From the NCBI RefSeq assembly GCF_900169785.1, contig NZ_FWER01000013.1, forward strand, positions 72,642 through 136,641: 64,000 bases of DNA, read 5' to 3'. The stretch is from Rhizobium sullae. GTDB lineage: Bacteria > Pseudomonadota > Alphaproteobacteria > Rhizobiales > Rhizobiaceae. Shown piece after piece: positions 27,022-35,998 of this stretch (its first letter is position 1; each line of letters opens with the position of its first letter). The position numbers and the translations under genes were made by a program. The notes under the pieces were generated by a model, which searched no databases, was not told the origin of the DNA, and saw nothing but the letters and a program-made list of their open reading frames with translations.

Positions 27022-27375
27022 ATGCAGGGACTTTTCTTTGAGCCGGATACGGGCGTGCGGATGGTCATCCGCGGGCTGGTCATGCTGATCGGATTCTGGA
27101 CGGCGTGGCGTGCCGGCAAGGCTGCAGCTGAAAGCTGGAGCGACTATCCGCTGGTTGTCGTCTACACGTTCCTGCTCGCCTGGGTGATGCAGTTTCTGCA
27201 TCACGCGCTCTTCAACGGGCCGATGCTCAGCGTCTTCTTTTACGTCATCGATTTCGTGCTGCTGCTCGTCTTTTCGACGGCGGGTTTCCGCTATCGCCGC
27301 ACCAATCAGATGGTCAACAACTATTACTGGCTGTACGAAAGAACTTCTGCCTTCTCGTGGAAGGACAAACATTGA
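27022..27375 (+). CDS. small membrane protein of the liv operon (DUF6867-like)
   Basis: The 117-residue product has three hydrophobic helices: about 17-33 (GLVMLIGFWTAWRAGKA), 45-62 (LVVVYTFLLAWVMQFLHH) and 72-90 (FFYVIDFVLLLVFSTAGF). It sits 24 bases after livF and before livK, with a ribosome site GGGAGAG. I recall similar proteins in rhizobial liv operons under the name DUF6867, not checked here. Its fixed place suggests an accessory role in this transporter, but nothing in the sequence shows what it does. Confidence 0.75.
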   Translation: MQGLFFEPDTGVRMVIRGLVMLIGFWTAWRAGKAAAESWSDYPLVVVYTFLLAWVMQFLHHALFNGPMLSVFFYVIDFVLLLVFSTAGFRYRRTNQMVNNYYWLYERTSAFSWKDKH

Positions 27376-27400
27376 CAGTCCGTTGAAACTAGGCATGAAT
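27372..27400 (+). promoter_or_regulatory. candidate promoter for livK
   Basis: TTGACA at 27372-27377 overlaps the stop of the small membrane gene, and ATGAAT follows after 17 bases. The -35 is perfect, the -10 poor. It could give livK its own transcript, which is common as binding proteins are made in excess. Confidence 0.3.
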
Positions 27401-27495
27401 TGCCTTCAGAGTGGAACAGCTTTCCTGGCGCAGTGAATGGTGGGTAATGCGCTGGGTCTTGGACCGGAACCCGCCCAAAAATTGGGAGTAAAAAT

Positions 27496-28617
27496 ATGAA
27501 GAAGTCTCTTCTGTCGGCAGTGGCTCTGACGGCGATGGTCGCCTTCAGTGGCAACGCCTGGGCCGACGTTCTCATTGGCGTCGGCGGTCCTCTGACTGGC
27601 CCGAACGCTGCGTTCGGCGCTCAGCTTCAGAAGGGTGCTGAGCAGGCAGCCGCTGATATCAATGCCGCAGGCGGCATCAACGGCGAGCAGATCAAGCTCG
27701 AACTCGGCGACGACGTCTCCGACCCGAAGCAGGGCATTTCGGTTGCCAACAAGTTCGTCGCTGACGGCGTGAAGTTCGTTGTCGGCCACTTCAACTCGGG
27801 CGTTTCGATCCCGGCGTCTGAAGTCTATGCTGAAAACGGCATCCTCGAAATCACCCCGGCTGCAACGAACCCGGTGTTCACCGAGCGCGGCCTGTGGAAC
27901 ACCTTCCGCACCTGCGGCCGTGACGACGCGCAGGGCGCGATTGCCGGCAAGTATCTTGCCGACCACTTCAAGGACGCCAAGATCGCTGTCGTTCACGACA
28001 AGACACCTTACGGTCAGGGTCTTGCCGACGAGACCAAGAAGTCTCTGAACGCTGCCGGCGCTACGGAAGCCATGTATGAAGGCATCAATGTCGGCGACAA
28101 GGATTTCTCCGCCCTCATCGCAAAGATGAAGGAAGCCGGCGTCTCGATCATCTACTGGGGTGGTCTGCACACTGAAGCCGGTCTCATCATCCGCCAAGCT
28201 GCCGACCAGGGCCTGAAGGCAACGCTCGTTTCCGGTGACGGCATCGTCTCGAACGAACTTGCTTCCATCGCTGGTGACGCAGTTGCCGGTACGCTGAATA
28301 CCTTCGGCCCGGATCCGACGCTCAACCCGGCCAACAAGGAACTGGTTGAGAAGTTCAAGGCTGCCGGCTTCAACCCGGAAGCTTACACGCTCTACTCCTA
28401 CGCTGCTGTTCAGGCGATCGCCGGTGCTGCCAAGGCGGCCGGTTCGACCGATGCGGAAGCCGTTGCAACCGCGATGAAGGAAAAGGGTCCGTTCCCAACC
28501 GTTCTCGGCGACATCTCGTTCGACGAAAAGGGCGACCCGAAAATCCCGGGCTACATCATGTACGAATGGAAGAAGGGTCCGGACGGCAAGTACAGCTACT
28601 TCCCACAGGGTATGTAA
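27496..28617 (+). CDS. livK: branched-chain amino acid ABC transporter binding protein
   Basis: The 373-residue protein has a Sec signal peptide ([19 protein letters not shown], cleavage near AWADVL) and the type I periplasmic-binding fold of LivJ/Liv[44 protein letters not shown] and [19 protein letters not shown]. It captures leucine, isoleucine, valine or related amino acids for LivHMGF. GGGAG lies nine bases before the ATG. A strong terminator follows. The choice livK rather than livJ is nominal. Confidence 0.92.
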   Translation: MKKSLLSAVALTAMVAFSGNAWADVLIGVGGPLTGPNAAFGAQLQKGAEQAAADINAAGGINGEQIKLELGDDVSDPKQGISVANKFVADGVKFVVGHFNSGVSIPASEVYAENGILEITPAATNPVFTERGLWNTFRTCGRDDAQGAIAGKYLADHFKDAKIAVVHDKTPYGQGLADETKKSLNAAGATEAMYEGINVGDKDFSALIAKMKEAGVSIIYWGGLHTEAGLIIRQAADQGLKATLVSGDGIVSNELASIAGDAVAGTLNTFGPDPTLNPANKELVEKFKAAGFNPEAYTLYSYAAVQAIAGAAKAAGSTDAEAVATAMKEKGPFPTVLGDISFDEKGDPKIPGYIMYEWKKGPDGKYSYFPQGM

Positions 28618-28648
28618 GCTTCGATTGCACGGTCCAGTACCGTTTACG

Positions 28649-28682
28649 GAAGCCCGGTCGAGACCGGGCTTCTTTCTTTTTG
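28649..28682 (+). terminator. intrinsic terminator of the liv operon
   Basis: GAAGCCCGGT and ACCGGGCTTC form a perfect 10-bp stem with a CGAG loop, followed by TTTCTTTTT. It lies about 32 bases after the livK stop. Confidence 0.88.
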
Positions 28683-28752
28683 GACAGGCGTTTCAATTCT
28701 TGCGGCCATCCTCTAGTTCTTTGAGGCGAAGAATTTTGAGACGGAAGCACCA

Positions 28753-29721
28753 ATGTCCAGACCGCGCATTCTCGTCACCCGCCGCTGGCCCGCCGCAGCA
28801 GAAGCCGCGCTTGCCGAACGTTTCGACGTGACCTTCAACGAGAAAGATGTTCCGCTTGGCCTCGGGCAGATACGGCAGGCGCTGGCGGATTATGATGCGG
28901 TCCTGCCCACCGTTTCCGACAAGCTGCCGGCCAGCGTTTTCGAGCGTGACATTCGCACGCGGATCCTCGGCAATTTCGGCGTTGGTTACAATCACATCGA
29001 TATCGCTGCCGCAAAGGCAAAAGGCATCCTGGTCACGAATACACCCGGTGTTCTTACCGACTGCACGGCGGATATCGCCATGCTGCTCCTGCTGGCCGTT
29101 GCCCGCCGCGGCGGCGAGGGGGAACGCGAAGTTCGCGCCGACGCGTGGAAAGGCTGGTGCCCGACGCATATGATCGGCACGAAGGTGACCGGCAAGACGG
29201 TTGGGATCATCGGCTTCGGCCGCATCGGAAGGGCCTTTGCACAGCGCTGCCATTCCGGCTTCGGGATGAACGTGGTCTTCTACAATCGTTCCAAGATCAA
29301 TGACGATGAGGCCGAACGCTATGGCGCGCTGCAACTGGCGACGATGGAGGAGGTGCTTGCTGCTTCCGATTTCGTTTCGCTCCATTGCCCCGGCGGCGCC
29401 GAGAATCGACATCTGATGAATGAAGCGCGCTTTGCGACGATGAAACCGGGCGCGTTTCTGATCAATACGGCGCGCGGCGACGTGGTCGATGAGATGGCCC
29501 TGATCAGCGCCCTGGAGGCAGGCACCATCCGTGGTGCGGGGCTCGACGTCTATGAAGCCGAGCCGCAGGTGCCGGAGAAGTTGAAAGCGATGGAGAATGT
29601 CGTCCTGCTGCCGCATCTGGGCAGCGCGACGGCCGAGACCCGAACGGCGATGGGCATGAAGGTGGTGGAGAACATCAGCGCTTTTTTTGACGGGCGTGAG
29701 CCGCCGGATCGCATCGTTTGA
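28753..29721 (+). CDS. D-2-hydroxyacid dehydrogenase (glyoxylate/hydroxypyruvate reductase type)
   Basis: The 322-residue protein has an NAD(P)-binding Rossmann motif GIIGFGRIGRAFA and the catalytic triad of the family: Arg in NTARGDVVDE, Glu in DVYEAEP and His in LLPHLGSATAET. NFGVGYNHID and NTPGVLTDCTADIA are the substrate-domain blocks typical of D-glycerate dehydrogenases and glyoxylate reductases. It should reduce glyoxylate or hydroxypyruvate; the preferred substrate cannot be fixed. It stands after the liv terminator as its own unit. Confidence 0.9.
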   Translation: MSRPRILVTRRWPAAAEAALAERFDVTFNEKDVPLGLGQIRQALADYDAVLPTVSDKLPASVFERDIRTRILGNFGVGYNHIDIAAAKAKGILVTNTPGVLTDCTADIAMLLLLAVARRGGEGEREVRADAWKGWCPTHMIGTKVTGKTVGIIGFGRIGRAFAQRCHSGFGMNVVFYNRSKINDDEAERYGALQLATMEEVLAASDFVSLHCPGGAENRHLMNEARFATMKPGAFLINTARGDVVDEMALISALEAGTIRGAGLDVYEAEPQVPEKLKAMENVVLLPHLGSATAETRTAMGMKVVENISAFFDGREPPDRIV

Positions 29722-29747
29722 CTTCGCTCCATGCGGCGCAGGTTCTC

Positions 29748-30935
29748 CTACCGCGAGAGCTGACGATCGGGCTCGCCTGCTGCAACTGTCCTGCTGTCGC
29801 GGCCGCTCAAACCGAACAGGATACGTGCCGGGCCGGGCACGAAGTCCACGCAGAAGGCAAACAGAGCCGAAAGCAGGATTGTCGCGGCCGTGATGATCGA
29901 GAAGCTTACGGTGACGGGCAAGTCGAGCGGCAGGACATAGTAGAGCGCGGCTACCGTTACAGTTTGATGCACGATGTAGAGCGGGAACACCAGACGGTTC
30001 AACCCCGATAGCCTTGCGCTCTCGCGATTGAAATGATGGGCCGCAAAACCGACGAGCGTCAGGATCATGCTCCAGGCCAGCAAGAATATCCCTGCCTTGA
30101 ACAGCGGCGTATTTTGCGCATAGCTCCCGATCGCCTGGTCGGCCGGGACCATCCAGGCATAGCGATAAAGCAGCACGGTCGTCGCCAGCGCGATTGCGGC
30201 GCTGACGAACCGCCGGCTAATGATCGTCTCAATCAATGCGCTGTGATGGCGGGCAATGAGGAAGCCCAGTCCGAACCAGCTCGCCCAAACCGCAAACCAC
30301 GCGCCATCATTGTAGAGGGCATTTGTTTGCTTCGGAAAGAAAGGCGAAAGCGCCAGGTTGAGTGCCAGCGGCAGCAGGAAGAAGAAATAGATGAAGCCGG
30401 TTTTCGAAGTGCGTTCGAACCAAGCTGCAATCTTGTTCCCGGGCTGTACCAGATATCCGAATATGGGATAGCAGATCACCGACATGACCAGCAGATAGGC
30501 GACGAACCACATATGCGCCCATGTGAAATTGCCTTTGGGATAACGGCCTTCGGTGAAGTAGCGGGTTATCCAGAATTCGAGAAGTGAGCCCTGATAGCCG
30601 TCCTCGTACATGCGCTCGTACCAAACCTGCGGCACGACGATCACTGCCATGGCAAAGAGGAGAGGTATCAGCAGACGCATCGTGCGCTTGCGCAGAAACG
30701 AAAGGCTGCTTGCCGAGCCGAAGGTAAAAGCCGCTCCCATGCCGGAGACGAAAAACAAAAGCGCAAGCCGCCACGCGCGCGGGAAGTCCATGACCAGCGA
30801 AAGCGTGGCGCTTGTCTTGTCGCTGTGGATCAGCCAGTTCATGTCAGGCAGAAAGGACGCCGACGAATGGTAGAGGAGCAGGATCGCGAAGGCGAAGATC
30901 CTAAGCCGATCCACATAGTAAAGCCTGCTTTTCAT
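29748..30935 (-). CDS. acyltransferase 3 family membrane protein
   Basis: The 395-residue product has about ten hydrophobic helices and the family start RLRIFAFAILLLYHSSASF, whose His in LLYHS fits the conserved histidine, and GMGAAFTFGS with TMRLLIPLLF, the Arg-containing block of helix 2-3. Such integral membrane enzymes move acyl groups from inside to polysaccharides or peptidoglycan outside. The C-terminus after about residue 375 is soluble. The acceptor is unknown; no polysaccharide genes adjoin. Confidence 0.83.
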   Translation of the reverse strand: MKSRLYYVDRLRIFAFAILLLYHSSASFLPDMNWLIHSDKTSATLSLVMDFPRAWRLALLFFVSGMGAAFTFGSASSLSFLRKRTMRLLIPLLFAMAVIVVPQVWYERMYEDGYQGSLLEFWITRYFTEGRYPKGNFTWAHMWFVAYLLVMSVICYPIFGYLVQPGNKIAAWFERTSKTGFIYFFFLLPLALNLALSPFFPKQTNALYNDGAWFAVWASWFGLGFLIARHHSALIETIISRRFVSAAIALATTVLLYRYAWMVPADQAIGSYAQNTPLFKAGIFLLAWSMILTLVGFAAHHFNRESARLSGLNRLVFPLYIVHQTVTVAALYYVLPLDLPVTVSFSIITAATILLSALFAFCVDFVPGPARILFGLSGRDSRTVAAGEPDRQLSR

Positions 30936-30990
30936 GCCCGACGCCTGCGTTGCAATGGCCTATGGTTCCTCTTGCATACGCGCAAAGGAT

Positions 30991-31470
30991 TTAAGGATCA
31001 CTGCCCAAGCGTGGTAAATGCTTTCCAACCCGAAGACGTGGGTGAACGCCATTGGGTTGGCCCAGATTAAGTTCGAAGAGCAGCTCGTTGTCTTGCTCGC
31101 CAATCACTTTCCAGCCGGCTTGGCGATAAAGCTTCTCGGCTCGTGTTCCGGGGTCTGTTGTCAGCCAGATGCGATCATAGCCTGCATCCATCAGGGCCGA
31201 GCAGGCGCTGGCAAGAAGGGACGTTCCGATACCGCGCCTTGCGTAAGCATCATCGACAAACAGCGCCCAGATGTTTCCGTTGCACGGGTCGCCAGCGGAA
31301 AAGCCTTGGACCTCGCCATCCTGTTCCCAGACGAATATTCCCGGGTTTGCAATAAACCAACGCAGATCGTCGAGTGTAACCTTGCCGGGATCGGATAGCC
31401 GGTTTTCACTAACGCTGTTTCGGATCTCCACGATGCGGGCGATATCCCGTTCTGTGGCTTTCCGGATCAT
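30991..31470 (-). CDS. GNAT family N-acetyltransferase
   Basis: The 159-residue product has the GNAT core: IRKATERDIARIVEIRNSV, WALFVDDAYARRGIGTSLL (acetyl-CoA loop ARRGIG) and AEKLYRQAGWKVIG. ATG 31470 with GGAG just before it is preferred to the GTG at 31515, which has no ribosome site and adds 15 residues that do not look like the family. The C-terminal 20 residues are an ordinary tail. The substrate is unknown. Confidence 0.87.
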   Translation of the reverse strand: MIRKATERDIARIVEIRNSVSENRLSDPGKVTLDDLRWFIANPGIFVWEQDGEVQGFSAGDPCNGNIWALFVDDAYARRGIGTSLLASACSALMDAGYDRIWLTTDPGTRAEKLYRQAGWKVIGEQDNELLFELNLGQPNGVHPRLRVGKHLPRLGSDP

Positions 31471-31521
31471 ATCTCCAGCCTTTGTCGTGTCAGCGGCTGT
31501 CTCGATAAGCTGCACAGACGC

Positions 31522-32439
31522 TCATATCTCGTGCAGCACATGCGCTGCCTTGACCGCAGCAGACGCCCGGTTCTCGACGCCGAGCTTCACATAGATCTGC
31601 TCCAAGTGCTTGTTCACCGTGCGTGCCGACAGGCCCAATATCTCGCCGATGTCGCGGTTCGCTTTGCCCTTGGCGATCCAGAGCAGCACCTCGGATTCAC
31701 GCTGGGTCAGGGAAAAATGCTGGCGAAGCACGACGTCGTCCCTGTGTTGATTGGCGGCGGTCAGGCGGAAGAGATATTCGTCAGGCCCGATGGCTCCGAG
31801 GAAGGCAAGCTGGAGCGTTGCCTGACCCGCATGCGCGATTGAGATGACGGCATCGCGCCCGGCTGCGGCGCGAACCTTCATCCACTCGGCAATATGACTG
31901 GTGACGATCTCCATGCCGTCATCGCTGCCGGTCGCGGCATTGACGAGGCGGGTTGCCTGCGGCGTCGACCAGTGAACAGTGCCGTCGCCCCTGGCCGCAA
32001 GCAGATGCCGCCCGGCGGCGTCCAGAGCCACACGGGCGCTTTGCGCCGAGCGCGCATTGCGAAGGTGAACACGAATGCGGGCGCGAAGCTCATCGACATT
32101 GATCGGCTTGGTCAGATAATCGACGCCGCCGGATTCCAGCGCGTGGACGACGTGTTCTGTCTCCGTGAGGCCGGTCATGAAGATCACCGGCACCTGGCTG
32201 ACCGCAGCATTGGCTTTCAGCCGCCGGCAGGTCTCGAAGCCGTCCATGGCCGGCATGACCGCATCAAGCAGGATCAGATCCGGCGTGATGCGGTCGACGA
32301 TGTTCAAGGCCGCGGAGCCCGAGGTCGCGATCAGCACGGAAAAACCTGACTGTTCCAGCGCGTCTGTCAAAAAGCCCAGCGCCTCCGGTGAGTCGTCGAC
32401 CAGCAGAACGATATCGCGGGGGAGGGCCGGTTCAGCCAA
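31522..32439 (-). CDS. REC-LuxR response regulator partnered with the permease-kinase
   Basis: The 305-residue protein has a receiver domain (about 8-125; Asp pair in LLVDDSPEA, phosphorylated Asp in LILLDAVMPAMDG, Lys in YLTKPINVDE), a middle segment of about 100 residues without a clear fold, and a LuxR-type helix-turn-helix (about 240-300; LTQRESEVLLWIAKGKANRDIGEIL and SARTVNKHLEQIYVKLG). Its first codons overlap the end of the hybrid kinase gene by eight bases, so the two are surely cotranscribed and probably form one signalling pair. The middle part could be a sensing or dimerisation region. Confidence 0.9.
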   Translation of the reverse strand: MAEPALPRDIVLLVDDSPEALGFLTDALEQSGFSVLIATSGSAALNIVDRITPDLILLDAVMPAMDGFETCRRLKANAAVSQVPVIFMTGLTETEHVVHALESGGVDYLTKPINVDELRARIRVHLRNARSAQSARVALDAAGRHLLAARGDGTVHWSTPQATRLVNAATGSDDGMEIVTSHIAEWMKVRAAAGRDAVISIAHAGQATLQLAFLGAIGPDEYLFRLTAANQHRDDVVLRQHFSLTQRESEVLLWIAKGKANRDIGEILGLSARTVNKHLEQIYVKLGVENRASAAVKAAHVLHEI

Positions 32440-35400
32440 TGGTGTCTACCTTTTCGTCGAAGCCGTGCAGGAAGGTCATGAAGCCGGCAAGGTCGAAGGC
32501 GGCGACATAGGTGCGGAGTTCATCCGTAAATGGCTGATTTGCCGCCACCTTGGCAAGGTCTGCCAGCTTTGCTTCGATGCCGCGAATATAGCCGATCTCG
32601 CCGAGGCGGAGCAATTCCTCGATATGTGCTGCACCGGGACTCTTCATCGGCGGTTGCGCCACGGGGAAGGTCGCTTGGGCGGCGGCGGCATAGAGCCACT
32701 TCAGGCCAAGATGCAGTGCCAGCTTGTCGCGAAGCTGCCTGATATCGACCGGTTTGCCGATTGCATCGCTATGACGGCCGTCGCTGCCGGCGGCGGCCGC
32801 CGCGTCTCCGATATTGGCGGAGAGCATGACGATCGGGGAGGTCTGGCCGGTTTCGCGCAGGCGCGAGACGAGCTGCCAGCCGTTCATGCCGGGCATCGAG
32901 ATGTCGACGAGGAAGAGGTCCGGCTGGATACCTTCTATCAGGGTGAGGCAATCGGGGCCGTTGCCCGCCGTCAGCACGACGAAATCGAGCGGCACCAGGA
33001 TTTCCCGCATCATCTCGCGATGGTCTTCGTTGTCGTCGACCACGACAATCGTCCGGCGGGGGCCATCGTAGCTGACGATCTTCTTTTCCTGCGGTGGAAC
33101 GATCATCTCGCGCATCACCGCCGATAGCATCAGGCGGACGCGGAAGGTCGAGCCCTTGTCCTTCTCGCTGCTGACGGAGATTTCGCCACCGAGCGTGTTG
33201 GTGAGGAGCTGCGTGATCGTCAAACCCAATCCCAACCCCGGCATCGGGCGAATATTGTCGGCTTCGCCCCGCTGGAAGGGCTCGTAGATGCGGCCTAGAT
33301 CCTTTTCGGCAATGCCGCGGCCGGTGTCAGAAATGGTGAAGGTTGCAACCTGGCTGCGATAGCCGACATCGAAGGCCACGCGGCCCTCGTCGGTAAACTT
33401 GATGGCGTTCGACAGCAGATTGACCAGGATTTGGCGCAAGCGCTTTTCGTCGGTGCGGACGAAGTGCGGCAGGGACGGAGAGCGGTCATGGCTGAAAGCA
33501 AGGCCCTTCGCCTGCGCCTGCGGGCGGAACATGTCGACGATCTGGTCGAGGAAATCGCGGATGTTGATTTCGTTCGAATAGACCTGCAGGCGGCCCGCCT
33601 CGATCTTGGAAATGTCGAGCAAACCGTCGATCAGGCCGGAAAGATGCTCGGCGCTGCGGCGGATAACCTTGATGGACGACTGGCGCGGCGCGGGGATGGT
33701 CTCGTCGCGCTCCAGAATCTGGGCATAGCCGAGAACGGCGTTGAGCGGCGTGCGCAGTTCGTGGCTCAGGCCGACGACATATCGGCTCTTCGCCCGGTTC
33801 GCGGCCTCTGCCGTCTCCTTGGCATTCTGAAGCGCTGCGTCAGTCTTCTTATGAGCGGCGATTTCTCTCAGCAGCAGGGTATTCTGGCGCGAGGATTCCT
33901 CTTCGGCGACGACGCGGCTGTCATGCGCCAGCACGTAGAACCAGCAGACGACGCCGGCTATGACGGCAAAGACGAAGAAGACGATCAGGATGGTGCCGTT
34001 GACGACCTCCGCCGTCTCCGGCGAGGCAGAGGCGACCTGATGGGCGATCATCGCAAGGATCGCGCCGACCGCTGTCAGGGCCAGAACCACGGCGATACCA
34101 TAACGTCCGAGACGGGTGGTCAGCTTCTCGACCACCGTTTCCGGCAACAGGACCTTGGCAACGGTGCCGACCTGCGTATTGAATCGCGCCTTCGGCTTGC
34201 ACATGTCGTGGCAGCGGCTGTCGAGCGAGCAGCAGAGCGAGCAGATCGGCGCCGCATAGGCGGGGCACCAGGCCATGTCCTCCGGCTCGAACGGGTGCTC
34301 GCAGACGGAGCAGGTGATGTTCGTCAGGTTTTTCCAGCTGTGGCGCGGCTTGCGCGCTAGATAGAACTTGCCCTTCGTCGCCCAGGCGATCAGCGGCGAA
34401 GCCGTCAGCGCGATCACCAGCGTGATGTAGGGTGCAAGCGAAGCGGCGATCACCCCGAAGGCGCCAAAATGGGCGATCAGCGCCACCGTCGCCGAAAGGC
34501 CCATGGCGCCGAGGCCGACGGGGTTGATGTCGTAGAGATGCGCGCGCTTGAACTCGATGCCGGGCGGTGCAAGGCCAAGCGGCTTGTTGATGAAGAGATC
34601 GGCCGAGATCGTGCAGAGCCAGGCCATGGCGATGATCGAGAAGATGCCCAGCGTTTCCTCGAGCAGCCCGTAGATGCCAAGTTCCATGAGAAGCAGGGCG
34701 ATCGCGACGTTGAAGATCAGCCAGATGACGCGGCCGGGGTGGCTGTGGGTCAGGCGCGAGAAGAAGTTCGACCATGCGAGTGAGCCCGCATAGGCGTTCA
34801 TCACGTTGATTTTCAGCTGTGAAACGACGACGAAGGCCGCCATCAGCAACAATGCGCCGTCCTGCCAGGGGATCATGTAGCCGAAAGCGGTCAGATACAT
34901 CTGCGCCGGATCGGCGGCGCGGTCGACAGGCACGCCGGCGCTTAACGTCAGCACGACAAGGAAGGAGCCGGCGAGCAGCTTCGGTGCGCCGATGATCACC
35001 CAGCCGGGACCGGCCAGAAATACGGCAAGCCGATGGCGCCATTTGCGCTGCCCGTCCGGCGGCAGGAAGCGCAGGAAGTCGGCCTGTTCGCCGATCTGGG
35101 ACATGAGCGCCAGGATGACGGCGGAGGCGGCGCCGAACTCGATCAGATTAAAGTCCGCAATCGTGCCAGGCGGGCCGGATGCGTGGCGGATGCCGGCAAA
35201 AGCGCGCCAGAGATCGAACTTCTCCCAGTCCGAAAAGGCGATGAAGAGGAAGGGGAGGATGTTGAGCACGATCCAGAACGGTTGGGTCAGGAGCTGGAAG
35301 CGACTGATAAGTTTTACACCGTAGGTCACCAGCGGGATCACCATGACGGCGCTGATGATATAGCCGATCCAGAGCGGGATGCCGAGCGTCAGCTCCAGCG

Positions 35401-35818
35401 CGCCGGACATGATCGAAGCCTCGATAGCAAAGAGCATGAAGGTGAAGCTGGCATAGATCAGCGAGGTGATCGTCGAGCCGATATAGCCGAAGCTTGCCCC
35501 GCGTGTCAGAAGATCGATGTCGACGCCGTGCCTGATCGCATAGCGGCTGATCGGCAGGCCGATCGCCAGCATGGCGATCGAGGCGACGATGATCGCGAAG
35601 AAGGCGTTGGTCGTGCCGTAGGAGAGGGTGATCGCGCCGCCGATCGCTTCGAGCGCGAGAAAGGAGATCGCGCCGATCGCCGTCTGCGAGATGCGCTGCG
35701 AGGAAAATTGCCGGGCGCTCTTGGCGGTGAAGCGCAGCGCATAGTCTTCCAGCGTCTGGTTCGCGACCCAACGGTTGTATTCGCGTCTCACCGGAATGAT
35801 GCGTTGGCGCGCTGCCAT
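32432..35818 (-). CDS. NCS1-permease-like / Cys-rich / hybrid histidine kinase fusion
   Basis: This 1128-residue protein has four parts. Residues 1-490 form about 12 hydrophobic helices like a cytosine/purine permease (NCS1): RQFSSQRISQTAIG, GASFGYIGSTI, and QLKINVMNAYAGSLAWSNFFSR. Residues 503-539 hold eight or more cysteines (CSVCEHPF, CPAY, CSLCCS, RCHDMC) that look metal-binding. Two more helices follow at about 575-640. Then a full kinase: H-box SHELRTPLN with His686, N-box LSNAIKFTD, G boxes DTGRGIAEKD and GLGLGLTI, and a receiver with Asp972 (LVDISMPGMNG). A helical tail of about 90 residues lacks a clear HPt histidine. It probably senses a transported or bound nitrogen compound. Its neighbours are a response regulator and the urea genes. 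Confidence 0.9.
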   Translation of the reverse strand: MAARQRIIPVRREYNRWVANQTLEDYALRFTAKSARQFSSQRISQTAIGAISFLALEAIGGAITLSYGTTNAFFAIIVASIAMLAIGLPISRYAIRHGVDIDLLTRGASFGYIGSTITSLIYASFTFMLFAIEASIMSGALELTLGIPLWIGYIISAVMVIPLVTYGVKLISRFQLLTQPFWIVLNILPFLFIAFSDWEKFDLWRAFAGIRHASGPPGTIADFNLIEFGAASAVILALMSQIGEQADFLRFLPPDGQRKWRHRLAVFLAGPGWVIIGAPKLLAGSFLVVLTLSAGVPVDRAADPAQMYLTAFGYMIPWQDGALLLMAAFVVVSQLKINVMNAYAGSLAWSNFFSRLTHSHPGRVIWLIFNVAIALLLMELGIYGLLEETLGIFSIIAMAWLCTISADLFINKPLGLAPPGIEFKRAHLYDINPVGLGAMGLSATVALIAHFGAFGVIAASLAPYITLVIALTASPLIAWATKGKFYLARKPRHSWKNLTNITCSVCEHPFEPEDMAWCPAYAAPICSLCCSLDSRCHDMCKPKARFNTQVGTVAKVLLPETVVEKLTTRLGRYGIAVVLALTAVGAILAMIAHQVASASPETAEVVNGTILIVFFVFAVIAGVVCWFYVLAHDSRVVAEEESSRQNTLLLREIAAHKKTDAALQNAKETAEAANRAKSRYVVGLSHELRTPLNAVLGYAQILERDETIPAPRQSSIKVIRRSAEHLSGLIDGLLDISKIEAGRLQVYSNEINIRDFLDQIVDMFRPQAQAKGLAFSHDRSPSLPHFVRTDEKRLRQILVNLLSNAIKFTDEGRVAFDVGYRSQVATFTISDTGRGIAEKDLGRIYEPFQRGEADNIRPMPGLGLGLTITQLLTNTLGGEISVSSEKDKGSTFRVRLMLSAVMREMIVPPQEKKIVSYDGPRRTIVVVDDNEDHREMMREILVPLDFVVLTAGNGPDCLTLIEGIQPDLFLVDISMPGMNGWQLVSRLRETGQTSPIVMLSANIGDAAAAAGSDGRHSDAIGKPVDIRQLRDKLALHLGLKWLYAAAAQATFPVAQPPMKSPGAAHIEELLRLGEIGYIRGIEAKLADLAKVAANQPFTDELRTYVAAFDLAGFMTFLHGFDEKVDTIG

Positions 35819-35998
35819 GCCTATTTTCTAGCGCTCTCTATAAAATGATTATTGAATAGGCAGCTTTGGCAGGAATGACGGAAAACGCAAGAGGCGCGGC
35901 GCGCAAGTTCATGGAACAGCCATATTTTTGAAACGCCTCTGTCACAACGAAATCCTACCACTCCGGAATTCCTTCCTAAAAAATACGGAAAATCCATT

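Noticed and set aside
35939..35956. possible PhoB box ahead of the acid phosphatase
   Set aside because: CTGTCAC fits one half of the box, but the second half matches only about three of seven bases.
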